Below are positions 40,731-48,759 of a stretch of DNA of 64,000 nucleotides, one piece after another. The notes under the pieces were generated by a model. It was given only the letters and a program-made list of their open reading frames with translations, did not search any database and had not been told where the DNA came from. Within the stretch, counting starts at the first letter, position 1; every line of letters begins with the position of its first letter. The translations under genes were made by a program, and so were the position numbers. The stretch comes from Amycolatopsis japonica (GTDB lineage: Bacteria; Actinomycetota; Actinomycetes; Mycobacteriales; Pseudonocardiaceae), in contig NZ_CP008953.1 of assembly GCF_000732925.1 (NCBI RefSeq), positions 8,053,001-8,117,000 on the forward strand, written 5' to 3'.

Positions 40731-41917
40731 CGGGGGAACCGTTCGATGTGGAGCTGGCCCGCAAGGAGACGCCGGGCTGCGCTTCGGTGATCCACCTCAA
40801 CAACGCGGGATCGTCGCTGATGCCGCAGCCCGTGCTGGACGCCGTGATCGATCATCTCCGTCTCGAATCCCGTATCGGCGGCTACGAGGCGGCAGCGGAA
40901 GCAGCTGACGACGTATCCGGGGTGTACGCCTCGGCCGCACGCCTGCTCGGTTGCACGCCACAGGAGCTCGCGGTCCTCGACAGCGCCACCCGCGCGTGGG
41001 ACCTCGCGTTCTACTCGATCCCGTTCCAGCAGGGCGACCGGATCCTGACCAGCGAGGCCGAGTACGCCAGCAACTTCATCGCGTACCTGCAGGTGGCGCA
41101 ACGGTACGGCGTTCAAGTGGAGGTCGTACCGAACGACGAGTCGGGCCAGCTGTCCGTGGCGCGTCTCCGCGAACTGATGGACGACAGGGTCCGGCTCGTG
41201 TCGCTGACCCACGTGCCGACCAACGGCGGCCTGGTCAACCCCGCAGTCGAGGTAGGCAGGGTGGCCCGCGAGGCCGGCGTCCTGTACCTGCTCGACGCGT
41301 GCCAGTCGGCCGGGCAGATGCCGCTGGACGTCGACGTCCTCGGCTGCGACCTGCTGTCGTTGACCGGTCGGAAGTACCTCCGCGGCCCACGCGGTACCGG
41401 CCTGCTGTACGTCCGGGCCGACCGGCTCGACGAACTGAGCCCTCCGATGCTCGACTTGCACGCCGCGACCTGGGTTTCACGCGACGGCTACGAAGTCCGG
41501 CCAGGAGCACGCCGGTTCGAGTCGTGGGAGTGCAACTACGCGGCGAAGATCGGGCTCGGTGCCGCGATCGACTACGCACTCGGCTGGGGGCTCGCGAGCA
41601 TCCGCGACCGGGTCTACCACTTGGCGGATGGCCTGCGCGTTCGTCTAGGCGGAATCCCCGGAGTCGAGGTACGGGATGTCGGGTCCGAGCGCTGCGGCAT
41701 CACCTCCTTCACCGCGGAAGGTTTGTCCGGCGAGGAGATCAAGGCGTTCATGGCGAGGCGCGGCATCAACGTGAGCGTCTCGCGGGTGGCGTCGACGCGC
41801 TGGGACATGGAAAACCGCGGGCTGGACGAAGTCGTCCGCGCGTCGGTCCATTACTACAACACGATCGAGGAGATCGATCTGTTCTGCCGGACACTCGCGG
41901 AGGCATTGGCCTCCTGA
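40727..41917 (+). CDS. Class V aminotransferase-fold PLP enzyme (cysteine desulfurase/lyase-like)
   Basis: 396 residues. PLP-binding Lys in [17 protein letters not shown] (about residue 220), cofactor Asp in [12 protein letters not shown], substrate Arg near the C-terminus. The start [11 protein letters not shown] and the [11 protein letters not shown] motif place it with the SufS/IscS, EgtE and isopenicillin-N-epimerase branch. The Cys loop typical of desulfurases is not seen, which favours a C-S lyase or epimerase. The ATGA overlap with the ABC ATPase gene indicates that the imported compound is its substrate. A pathway for a sulfur compound such as ergothioneine is a guess. Confidence 0.88.
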   Translation: MTGEPFDVELARKETPGCASVIHLNNAGSSLMPQPVLDAVIDHLRLESRIGGYEAAAEAADDVSGVYASAARLLGCTPQELAVLDSATRAWDLAFYSIPFQQGDRILTSEAEYASNFIAYLQVAQRYGVQVEVVPNDESGQLSVARLRELMDDRVRLVSLTHVPTNGGLVNPAVEVGRVAREAGVLYLLDACQSAGQMPLDVDVLGCDLLSLTGRKYLRGPRGTGLLYVRADRLDELSPPMLDLHAATWVSRDGYEVRPGARRFESWECNYAAKIGLGAAIDYALGWGLASIRDRVYHLADGLRVRLGGIPGVEVRDVGSERCGITSFTAEGLSGEEIKAFMARRGINVSVSRVASTRWDMENRGLDEVVRASVHYYNTIEEIDLFCRTLAEALAS

Positions 41918-41971
41918 CGTGTGACTGCGCTTCAGCCCTGAACCAGTATGTGACGGGCGCAAATCCTCTGG

Positions 41972-42817
41972 CTAGCTGACTGGGCTGCGGCGTTCGAGGA
42001 AGACGGTGTCGTGCCAGACGCCGTCGCGTTGGGCGATGCGTTCGCGGATGCCGACGGTGCGGTAGCCGGCGCTGTGGTGCAGGGCGATGCTGGCGCGGTT
42101 GTCGGTGAAGATCGAGGTCTGCAGGGTCCAGAGCCCGGCGGCGTCGGCTTCGGTGACCTGTTTGAAGAGCAGGGCTTTGCCCACGCCACGGCCGCGGTGG
42201 TTCTCGGCGACGTAGACCGATGTCTCGGCGAGTCCCCGGTAGCACTCGCGTTCTGAGACGGGGGTGGCGGCGGTCCAGCCGGCGACCTCGCCATCGATGT
42301 CGGCGACCCACTGATGCCCGGGGAGCCATTTCGCGTCGAGCGTTTTGCGGCTGGGGACATCGGTCTCGAAGGTGGCGAGCCCGGTCGCGATGCCTTCACC
42401 GTAGATCCGGCGGACCGCGTCCCAGTCGTCGTCGCGAAGGGCGCGGATGGTGACGTCGTCGGGCACGTTGTCCGGGCAGCACGGACGTGGCGCGAGCAGG
42501 CCCATGACGGCGTCGGCCGCGTGCGGGAGCCCGCTGCAGCAGGCCTGATTGATCGTCACGACCGTGGCCGTGCCCTCTTTCCGCAGGTGAACGAAACCCA
42601 CATCAGCCAGTTTCCGGACGTGATGCGAGCACGTCGACTGGCTGGTTCCGAGGATCTCGGTCAGCGCACCGACGGTCAGACCGCGCGGTGAAGTCGCGAC
42701 CGCGTGCAGCAGCTTCACCCGCATCGGCTCGGCCAGACACGCGAACCACCCGGCATACGTCGCGGCTTCACGCTCGGGCAAGAGACCGGCGAGAGGAAGA
42801 GGCACAACGGTCGTCAT
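41972..42817 (-). CDS. ArsR-ArsN1 fusion: arsenical repressor joined to GNAT acetyltransferase
   Basis: 281 residues. The N-terminal about 115 residues are an ArsR repressor (CLAEPMRVKLLHAVATSPRG, QSTCSHHVRKLADVGFV), with Cys in STCSHH plus ACCSGL and RPCCPD as candidate As(III) ligands. The C-terminal about 165 residues are a GNAT domain (VTIRALRDDDWDAVRRIYGEGIATGLATFE, VAENHRGRGVGKALLFKQV, TDNRASIALHHSAGY). This is the ArsN1/phosphinothricin-acetyltransferase family, which acetylates the antibiotic arsinothricin. One polypeptide would both sense arsenical and detoxify. It is divergent from the flavoprotein/MFS genes across an operator region. Confidence 0.9.
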   Translation of the reverse strand: MTTVVPLPLAGLLPEREAATYAGWFACLAEPMRVKLLHAVATSPRGLTVGALTEILGTSQSTCSHHVRKLADVGFVHLRKEGTATVVTINQACCSGLPHAADAVMGLLAPRPCCPDNVPDDVTIRALRDDDWDAVRRIYGEGIATGLATFETDVPSRKTLDAKWLPGHQWVADIDGEVAGWTAATPVSERECYRGLAETSVYVAENHRGRGVGKALLFKQVTEADAAGLWTLQTSIFTDNRASIALHHSAGYRTVGIRERIAQRDGVWHDTVFLERRSPVS

Positions 42818-42826
42818 GCCACCCAG

Positions 42827-42870
42827 TATCGACCAGAATCGATGGTTGCGTCAATCGACTCCGGTCGATA
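42827..42870. promoter_or_regulatory. Probable ArsR operator of ars cluster 1
   Basis: TATCGACC (42827-42834) and GGTCGATA (42863-42870) form an outer inverted repeat. Two inner ATCGA elements (42838 and 42854) lie within, and further ATCGA words follow to 42905. The site sits between the divergent ArsR-ArsN1 and flavoprotein genes, where an ArsR repressor would control both. Confidence 0.6.
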
Positions 42871-42921
42871 CAGTCCCTCGCATCGACTCAATCGAGATGG
42901 ATCGATGAAAGGTGCATGGGG

Positions 42922-44259
42922 ATGAACGAGCTGCCCGTCGTGGTGATCGGAGCCGGCCCGGTGGGGCTGGCGGCCGCCGCCGAACTGGTGGAGCGGGGTT
43001 TCGAGCCGCTGGTTCTGGAGCGCGGCGTACACGCGGGCGCCGACGTGGCGGCGTGGAATCACGTGCGGTTGTTCTCGCCGTGGTCCGAACTCGTCGCCCC
43101 CGCGGCCGGGCGCCGGCTGGAGACCACTGGCTGGACCCGGCCCGACGGCGACGCGTATCCGACGGGCTCGGACTGGGCCGAGCTGTACCTGCGACCGCTG
43201 GCCGCGGCGCTCGGCGACCGGGTGCGCTTCGACGCCGAGGTGATCGGCGTCGCCCGCCGGGGACGGGACCGGGTCGTGGACAGCGGCCGCGACGACGAGC
43301 CGTTCACCGTGCACATCCGCGCCGCCGACGGGACAGAGCAGCGGATCGCGGCGCGGGCCGTGATCGACGCGTCCGGCACCTGGTCGACGCCCAACCCGCT
43401 CGGCGGCGAAGGACTTCCCGCCGCCGGAGAGCGTGCGGCGCCGGAGCGGATCACTTACCGGGTCCCGAATCTGGGCGACGAAGCGGTGCGAGCGCGATAT
43501 GCGGGCAAGCACGTGGTGGTCGCGGGCAGCGGGCATTCGGCGCTCACCGCGCTGGTCGCCTTGTCCGGCCTCGCGAAGGACGGCACGCGGATCAGCTGGG
43601 TGCTGCGCCGCGGCGCGGTCGGCAACACCTTCGGCGGCGGCGACGCCGACCAGCTTCCCGCACGGGGCGCGCTCGGCCTGCGCGCCCAGGAAGCGGTGGA
43701 ATCCGGACTGATCACGGTGATCACCGGATTCCGCACCGACGCCGTCGAACGCGACACCGGCGGACGGCTGACTCTGCTCTCCTCCACCGGACAACGGATC
43801 GAGCAGGTCGACGAGGTCGTCACCTTGTCCGGTTTCCGGCCCGACCTGACCTGGCTGTCGGAGATCCGGCTCGAGCTCGACCCGACACTGCAGGCACCGG
43901 TCGCGCTCGCCCCGCTGATCGACCCGAACGTCCACTCGTGCGGAACCGTGTATCCCCACGGCGCCAAGGAACTCGCGCATCCGGAGAAGGACTTCTACCT
44001 AGCGGGGATGAAAAGCTACGGACGGGCACCGACGTTCCTGGCGATGACCGGGTACGAGCAGGTTCGCAGCATCGCCGCCCAGTTGGCCGGCGACCACGAG
44101 GCGGCCGCGCGGGTCGAATTGCGCAGGGCCGAGACCGGAGTCTGCGGCGGCGCCGGCCTGTTCGACGAGCCGGACGACGCACCGGCCGCCAGTGGCTGCT
44201 GCGCGACACCCGAGCCGGAAGCCCTCACGCTGTCCGCGGCGTCGGCCGCCGTGCGCTGA
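42922..44259 (+). CDS. FAD-dependent oxidoreductase of ars cluster 1
   Basis: 445 residues from ATG 42922 (GAAAGG nine bases ahead). The FAD Rossmann motif VVVIGAGPVGLAAAAELVERGFEPLVLE is at the start; a second nucleotide-binding motif HVVVAGSGHSALTALVAL (about residue 195) suits NAD(P)H. The ending GLFDEPDDAPAASGCCATP has a Cys pair that could bind a metalloid. It belongs to the group of pyridine-nucleotide flavoproteins found in actinobacterial ars operons. Overlap region with the MFS gene (5 bases apart) shows an operon. Confidence 0.85.
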   Translation: MNELPVVVIGAGPVGLAAAAELVERGFEPLVLERGVHAGADVAAWNHVRLFSPWSELVAPAAGRRLETTGWTRPDGDAYPTGSDWAELYLRPLAAALGDRVRFDAEVIGVARRGRDRVVDSGRDDEPFTVHIRAADGTEQRIAARAVIDASGTWSTPNPLGGEGLPAAGERAAPERITYRVPNLGDEAVRARYAGKHVVVAGSGHSALTALVALSGLAKDGTRISWVLRRGAVGNTFGGGDADQLPARGALGLRAQEAVESGLITVITGFRTDAVERDTGGRLTLLSSTGQRIEQVDEVVTLSGFRPDLTWLSEIRLELDPTLQAPVALAPLIDPNVHSCGTVYPHGAKELAHPEKDFYLAGMKSYGRAPTFLAMTGYEQVRSIAAQLAGDHEAAARVELRRAETGVCGGAGLFDEPDDAPAASGCCATPEPEALTLSAASAAVR

Positions 44260-44264
44260 CCGCC

Positions 44265-45476
44265 ATGCCGATCGCGACCGCCGCGGCGTCGCCCGGGCTG
44301 ACCACGTCCGGGCTGCGCCGCGTGCTGGCCGTCCTCTGCGTCACCGAGATCACCAGCTGGGGCATCCTCTTCTACGCCTTTCCCGTACTGGCACCGGAAA
44401 TCAGCCAGACCACAGGCTGGCCGACCGCGTGGGTGGTCGCGGCGTTCTCGGCCGGTCAGGTCGTCGCCGCGCTGGCCGGGATCCCGGTCGGGCGGTGGCT
44501 CGACGGCAGAGGTCCCCGCTCAGTGATGACAGCCGGGTCGGTCTTGGCGGTGCCCGCAATCGTGGCCGTCGCACTGGCGCAGAACCTGGTGTGGTTCACC
44601 GTGGCGTGGCTACTGGCCGGGGTCGCGATGGGCGCGGTGCTGTACCCACCCGCGTTCGCCGCCCTGACCCGCTGGTACGGGCCGCGGCGGGTGTTCGCGC
44701 TGACCGTGCTCACCCTGGCCGCCGGTTTGGCGAGCACGGTGTTCGCGCCGCTGACCGCGCTGCTCACCGCGCACCTGGATTGGCGGGAGACCTACCTCGT
44801 CCTCGCGGTGGTGCTGGCCGTCGTCACCATCCCGGCACACCTGTGGGGCCTGCGCGGACCCTGGCCAGCGGCCGAACCGCCGCTCAGCACGCACAGCGAC
44901 CCGGCGCGGATCGCCAGGGGAATTCCGTTCCGGGGCTTGGTGATCGCGTTCAGCCTGGCGGCGTTCGCCGTCTACGCCGGAGTGATCAACCTCGTACCAC
45001 TGCTCACAGAACGCGGCGTCAGCAGCACGACGGCGGCGATCGCCCTCGGCCTCGGCGGCGCCGGACAGGTCCTGGGACGGCTCGGCTACACCACACTTAC
45101 CCGGCTGACCACGGTCCAGACCCGGACCGCGATCGTGTTCCTCGCCGCCGCCGCGACCACGGCCGTGCTCGGGCTGCTCACCACCACCGCCGGGCTGATC
45201 GTCGCCGCCATCATGGCCGGGATGGCGCGCGGCGTGTTCACTCTCCTGCAAGCCACCGCCGTGGCCGACCGCTGGGGCACCACCCACTACGGGCGCCTCA
45301 ACGCCCTCCTGCAAGCACCCTTGACCATCACCGTCGCCCTCGCCCCCTGGGCAGGCGCGGCCATCGCGAGCGGCATCGGCGGCTACTCGCCGACCTTCCT
45401 CGTGCTCGCCGCCGTCACGGTGGTCGCCGCGGTCCTCGCCTTCGCGGCAACACCTCATTCCGGAAGGAACTCATGA
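44265..45476 (+). CDS. MFS transporter of ars cluster 1
   Basis: 403 residues, 12 membrane helices. The start SGLRRVLAVLCVTEITSWGILFYAFPVLAP and the motif A VGRWLDGRGPRSVMT are typical of the monocarboxylate/oxalate-formate-like MFS members found in ars operons. Its stop overlaps the next ATG (ATGA). It probably effluxes an organic or inorganic arsenical produced by the neighbouring enzymes; the substrate is inferred. Confidence 0.88.
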   Translation: MPIATAAASPGLTTSGLRRVLAVLCVTEITSWGILFYAFPVLAPEISQTTGWPTAWVVAAFSAGQVVAALAGIPVGRWLDGRGPRSVMTAGSVLAVPAIVAVALAQNLVWFTVAWLLAGVAMGAVLYPPAFAALTRWYGPRRVFALTVLTLAAGLASTVFAPLTALLTAHLDWRETYLVLAVVLAVVTIPAHLWGLRGPWPAAEPPLSTHSDPARIARGIPFRGLVIAFSLAAFAVYAGVINLVPLLTERGVSSTTAAIALGLGGAGQVLGRLGYTTLTRLTTVQTRTAIVFLAAAATTAVLGLLTTTAGLIVAAIMAGMARGVFTLLQATAVADRWGTTHYGRLNALLQAPLTITVALAPWAGAAIASGIGGYSPTFLVLAAVTVVAAVLAFAATPHSGRNS

Positions 45477-46561
45477 ACGACCACGACGCCATCATCGTCG
45501 GCGGCGGCCAGGCCGGCCTCGCCGCCGCCCAGGCCCTGCGCAGCAGAGGCCTACGCCCGGTGATCCTCGAAGCAGACACCGAACCGGTCGGGTCCTGGCC
45601 CCGCTACTACGACTCGCTGACCCTCTTCTCCCCCGCCCGCTACAGCAGCCTCCCCGGACTGCCCTTCCCCGGTGACCCCGAGCACTACCCACACCGCGAC
45701 GAAGTCGTCGACTACCTGCGCCGTTACGCGGCCTGTCTCGACACCGAGATCCGCACAGGACACCGCGTCGACACCGTCACCCACGACGACGGCGCCTTCA
45801 CCGTGCACGCCGCCGGCGAACCCGCCTTCACCGCGCCGATCCTCATCGCCGCCTCCGGAGGCTTCTCCAAGCCTTTCCACCCAGCACTACCCGGCATGGA
45901 CACTTTCACCGGAAACCTCCTGCACAGCAGCGACTACCGCAGCCCGGAACCGTTCGCCGGACAGCGCGTGATCGTCGTCGGAGCGGGCAACTCCGCCGTC
46001 CAGATCGCCACCGAACTCGCCGGCCATGCCCACGTCACCCTCGCCACCCGGGCACCGGTCAAGTTCGCGCCGCAACGTCCGTTCGGGAAGGACGTGCACT
46101 TCTGGTCCGCCGCCGTCGGGTTCGACCACCTGCCGATCGGCCACCTGCTGAAGAAGCCGCTCACCTCGCCGGTCAACGACCCCGGCGTCTACAAAGCCGC
46201 GATCAGCCAGGGACGGCCGGATCAGAGGCGCATGTTCACCACCATCGACGGCGACACCGTCGCCTGGCCGGACGGACCACGCGAAGGCGTCGACACCATC
46301 CTGTTCGCCACCGGCTTCCGACCCGGACTGTCCTACCTGGACGGACTCGGCGCACTGGCCCGAAACGATCGGCCGCTGCACGACCGAGGCCTGTCCACCA
46401 CACACCCGGGACTGGCCTACGTCGGGCTGGAATGGCAACGCAGCTTCGCCTCCGCCACCCTCCGCGGCGTCGGACGCGACGCCCAGTACGTGGCTAAACG
46501 CCTTCTCGGCAGCGGCTCATCGCCGCGGACGGCGTGTTGCCAATCCGCTTCGGCGCGGTAA
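45473..46561 (+). CDS. ArsO-like flavin-dependent monooxygenase
   Basis: 362 residues. FAD motif AIIVGGGQAGLAAAQALRSRG, the FMO-type segment GSWPRYYDSLTLFSPARYSSLPG, NADPH motif VIVVGAGNSAVQIATELA and the late ATGFRPGLSYLDGL are all present. ArsO proteins are found in ars operons and thought to oxidise organoarsenicals. Third gene of the operon, coupled to the MFS gene. A close paralogue is encoded at 51758-52819 in ars cluster 2. The C-terminus has a Cys pair (TACCQSA). Confidence 0.88.
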   Translation: MNDHDAIIVGGGQAGLAAAQALRSRGLRPVILEADTEPVGSWPRYYDSLTLFSPARYSSLPGLPFPGDPEHYPHRDEVVDYLRRYAACLDTEIRTGHRVDTVTHDDGAFTVHAAGEPAFTAPILIAASGGFSKPFHPALPGMDTFTGNLLHSSDYRSPEPFAGQRVIVVGAGNSAVQIATELAGHAHVTLATRAPVKFAPQRPFGKDVHFWSAAVGFDHLPIGHLLKKPLTSPVNDPGVYKAAISQGRPDQRRMFTTIDGDTVAWPDGPREGVDTILFATGFRPGLSYLDGLGALARNDRPLHDRGLSTTHPGLAYVGLEWQRSFASATLRGVGRDAQYVAKRLLGSGSSPRTACCQSASAR

Positions 46562-46626
46562 CGCGTCTGGCGCCACCGGCTCGCACATGGTGCGATCCCT
46601 TGGTGCCGAGAAGAGGAGGCTGATCC

Positions 46627-47961
46627 GTGGGTGAGCCGCTCATACTGGTGATCGAGACCGCGGCGGGGACCGCGATCCGGCGTATCCCGGATGCCTCGCC
46701 GCTGCCCGACGCCGCGACACAGGGGTACGCGGCCGAGGACGCTGTCCGGGACGCCGCCGCGACATGGGGGTTGCCGGACTTCGTGTTCCCGCCTGAGCAA
46801 CAACGCACAGGTTCGGGAACACGAGAACTCGGAGACGGGCTGCTCCTGGTCGGCGACCAGGCAGCGGTTATTCAGTCCAAGAGCCGGACCAATCCCAGCG
46901 ACAAGCCGGAACGTGAACTGTCCTGGCTGGGCAAAAACGTGACGAAGGCGCTCGGTCAGGGCAGCGGAACTGTGCGGCGCCTCAAGCTCGCTGCCGCGGC
47001 GATGACCAACGCGCGCGGACGAACTATTCAGGTGGTGGGCGAGGACTACGAGTGGCTGACGGTCGTGGTGGTCGACCACGCGGATCCGCCCCGCGGCTAC
47101 CTGCCTCCCCAGGCACCGACCGGCGTTCCCGCGATCGTGATCCTCCGACGGGACTGGGAATTCCTGTTCGATCACCTGCGCTCCACCCGCGCGGTACTGG
47201 CCTACCTCATGCGCGCGGCCGGCGGCGACGCCGTCGAACTCGGCGACGAACCACGCCGCTACCACGAATACGCCCTCGCCGACATCGAAGCCATCCCCGG
47301 GGTCGTGGACCCGGCGCTGGCATCGCTGCTGGCCGAGAAACCGTGGGAGACGATCTCCGCGGCCCGGGCGCCACTGCATCCCGCCGGACACGACGAGCAG
47401 GCGCCTCACGTCATGCTCCGCATGATCATGGAGGACGTGGCGGAGACCCCGATTCCGGAAGGACGCGACGCCGACCTGCTGCTCATGCTCGCCGCCCTGG
47501 ACGGCTTGCCGGTCGAGCACCGGACCGAACTCGGCCGCAACCTGATCAAGTTTATAGAGTCCGCGGCCCAGCACACCAAGCCCGGCACCCTCATCCACAG
47601 CCGCACGGTCATCCCGACGCCCGGCGACTTCACTCCCCTGCAGTTCGTCGTCGCCTCACAGCTTTCCGAGGAGGCGCGCGATGCCTTGATGATCCGACTG
47701 CAGGTTCTGCACCACGACTACAGCACCGCCATCGGCGACTGGGAGCACTGCACGCTCGGCGTCATGCTCACACCCTCCACAGTGGCAGGACGGCTGTGGG
47801 ACACCAGCACGACGGCGCTCTGGGGAGACCAAGGTCAGCCGCCCGAGGTGATCGAGGAAGCGCGAGCCATCATCAACGAAGCCGCGGTCCGTGCAGCGTC
47901 GTCGGACGATGATCAGGATCCCGGCACGAGTCCTGGCGCGGACAGCAAGCCCGACAACTGA
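46627..47961 (+). CDS. Unknown protein with PD-(D/E)XK-nuclease-like N-terminus
   Basis: 444 residues from GTG 46627 (GAGGAGG). Residues about 45-100 read GLPDFVFPPEQQ, GDGLLLVGDQAAVIQSKSR; D-x(n)-Q-x-K after a beta strand is a known variant of the PD-(D/E)XK nuclease core. The rest is helical with a DUF-like middle (WEFLFDHLRSTRAVLAYLMRAAGG). I do not recognise a named family. It stands between ars genes, and its last 49 bases overlap the oppositely directed ArsR gene. A defence or recombination role is possible, not shown. Confidence 0.6.
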   Translation: MGEPLILVIETAAGTAIRRIPDASPLPDAATQGYAAEDAVRDAAATWGLPDFVFPPEQQRTGSGTRELGDGLLLVGDQAAVIQSKSRTNPSDKPERELSWLGKNVTKALGQGSGTVRRLKLAAAAMTNARGRTIQVVGEDYEWLTVVVVDHADPPRGYLPPQAPTGVPAIVILRRDWEFLFDHLRSTRAVLAYLMRAAGGDAVELGDEPRRYHEYALADIEAIPGVVDPALASLLAEKPWETISAARAPLHPAGHDEQAPHVMLRMIMEDVAETPIPEGRDADLLLMLAALDGLPVEHRTELGRNLIKFIESAAQHTKPGTLIHSRTVIPTPGDFTPLQFVVASQLSEEARDALMIRLQVLHHDYSTAIGDWEHCTLGVMLTPSTVAGRLWDTSTTALWGDQGQPPEVIEEARAIINEAAVRAASSDDDQDPGTSPGADSKPDN

Positions 47962-48287
47962 CTCAGCGTCTCGGTGCGCGGCCAGTAGTACACCCAAGTG
48001 CCGCGGCGCTCGCTGCCGACCAGCCCGGCCTCGCGCAGGACCTTCAGGTGATGGGAGATCGTCGGCCCGGTCAGGTCGAACGCGGCGGTCAGATCACACA
48101 CGCAGCTCTCCCCCTGCGCGGAGGTGATCAGCGACAGCAACCGCAGCCGCACCGGATCACCCAGCGCCTTGAACGCCTTCGCCAGGTCCACCGACTGCTC
48201 CGAGGACAACGGCTCAGCCGCGAGCGGCGCGCAGCAACCCTGCTCGATCACCGGCAGCAGCTTCAAACCCGCTTCAGACTTCGACAC
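47913..48287 (-). CDS. ArsR family As(III)-responsive repressor
   Basis: 124 residues. Winged helix AKAFKALGDPVRLRLLSLIT with the CVCDL motif (ESCVCDLTAAF), the classic ArsR alpha-3 metalloid site, and recognition helix TGPTISHHLKVLREAGLV. QGCCAP near the N-terminus adds a Cys pair. It is divergent from the small Cys-rich protein genes at 48365 and 48544 and very probably represses them through the 77-base gap. Its 3' end is antisense to the preceding gene. Confidence 0.93.
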   Translation of the reverse strand: MSKSEAGLKLLPVIEQGCCAPLAAEPLSSEQSVDLAKAFKALGDPVRLRLLSLITSAQGESCVCDLTAAFDLTGPTISHHLKVLREAGLVGSERRGTWVYYWPRTETLSQLSGLLSAPGLVPGS

Positions 48288-48364
48288 CCATCTATATTGA
48301 CATCCATCTAAGTCGGGCGCAAACTATCGGCACTGTTTCGATAAGCGTCTAGATAGGGCTTCCG

Positions 48365-48514
48365 ATGATCAAGCTCCTCCGTCGCCTGTTCACCAACACG
48401 CCGACCGTCGAGTTCTGCGACTCGTGCGTGCAGGTGTGCGCCGGCCAGTGCCGCGCCGACACCCTGCTCGACACCGCCCGCGACCGGGCACTGCAGCTGT
48501 CCACGCGATTCTGA
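48365..48514 (+). CDS. Small Cys-rich protein (49 residues)
   Basis: MIKLLRRLFTN start, then FCDSCVQVCAGQCRADTLLD. Four cysteines are arranged C-x2-C-x3-C-x3-C within 11 residues, after a basic start. It lies first in the ArsR-controlled transcript of ars genes, 30 bases before the CC-repeat protein. The arrangement suggests binding of metal or As(III). I do not know a named family. Confidence 0.7.
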   Translation: MIKLLRRLFTNTPTVEFCDSCVQVCAGQCRADTLLDTARDRALQLSTRF

Positions 48515-48543
48515 AACCCCTCGACACCACAAGGAGTTCTGTG

Positions 48544-48759
48544 ATGAGCAACGAAACTGCCGGCGGTTTCGCCGGTAACCCGGCCGAGGCCTTCACCCCG
48601 CCGGCCTCGAGCGGCTGTTGCGGCACCGCCCCCGCCAGCACGACGACGGCCACGAGCACCTGCTGCGGAACCACTGAGGCCGCGACCGCGGCCGGATCCT
48701 GCTGCGAACCGGCCGCGAAGGCCAACGCGGTGGCCGCTGGCGCCGGTTGCTGTTCATGA
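48544..48759 (+). CDS. CC-repeat small protein of the ars locus (71 residues)
   Basis: Four Cys-Cys pairs (SGCCGT, TCCGTT, SCCEPA, GCCS at the end) are spread over a Ala/Thr/Ser-rich, apparently disordered chain starting MSNETAGGF. ATG 48544 has AAGGAG ahead. Its stop overlaps the M28 peptidase start (ATGA). Such vicinal Cys pairs bind As(III) or other soft metals, so it could be a scavenger or chaperone for the resistance system; this is inferred. Confidence 0.75.
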   Translation: MSNETAGGFAGNPAEAFTPPASSGCCGTAPASTTTATSTCCGTTEAATAAGSCCEPAAKANAVAAGAGCCS

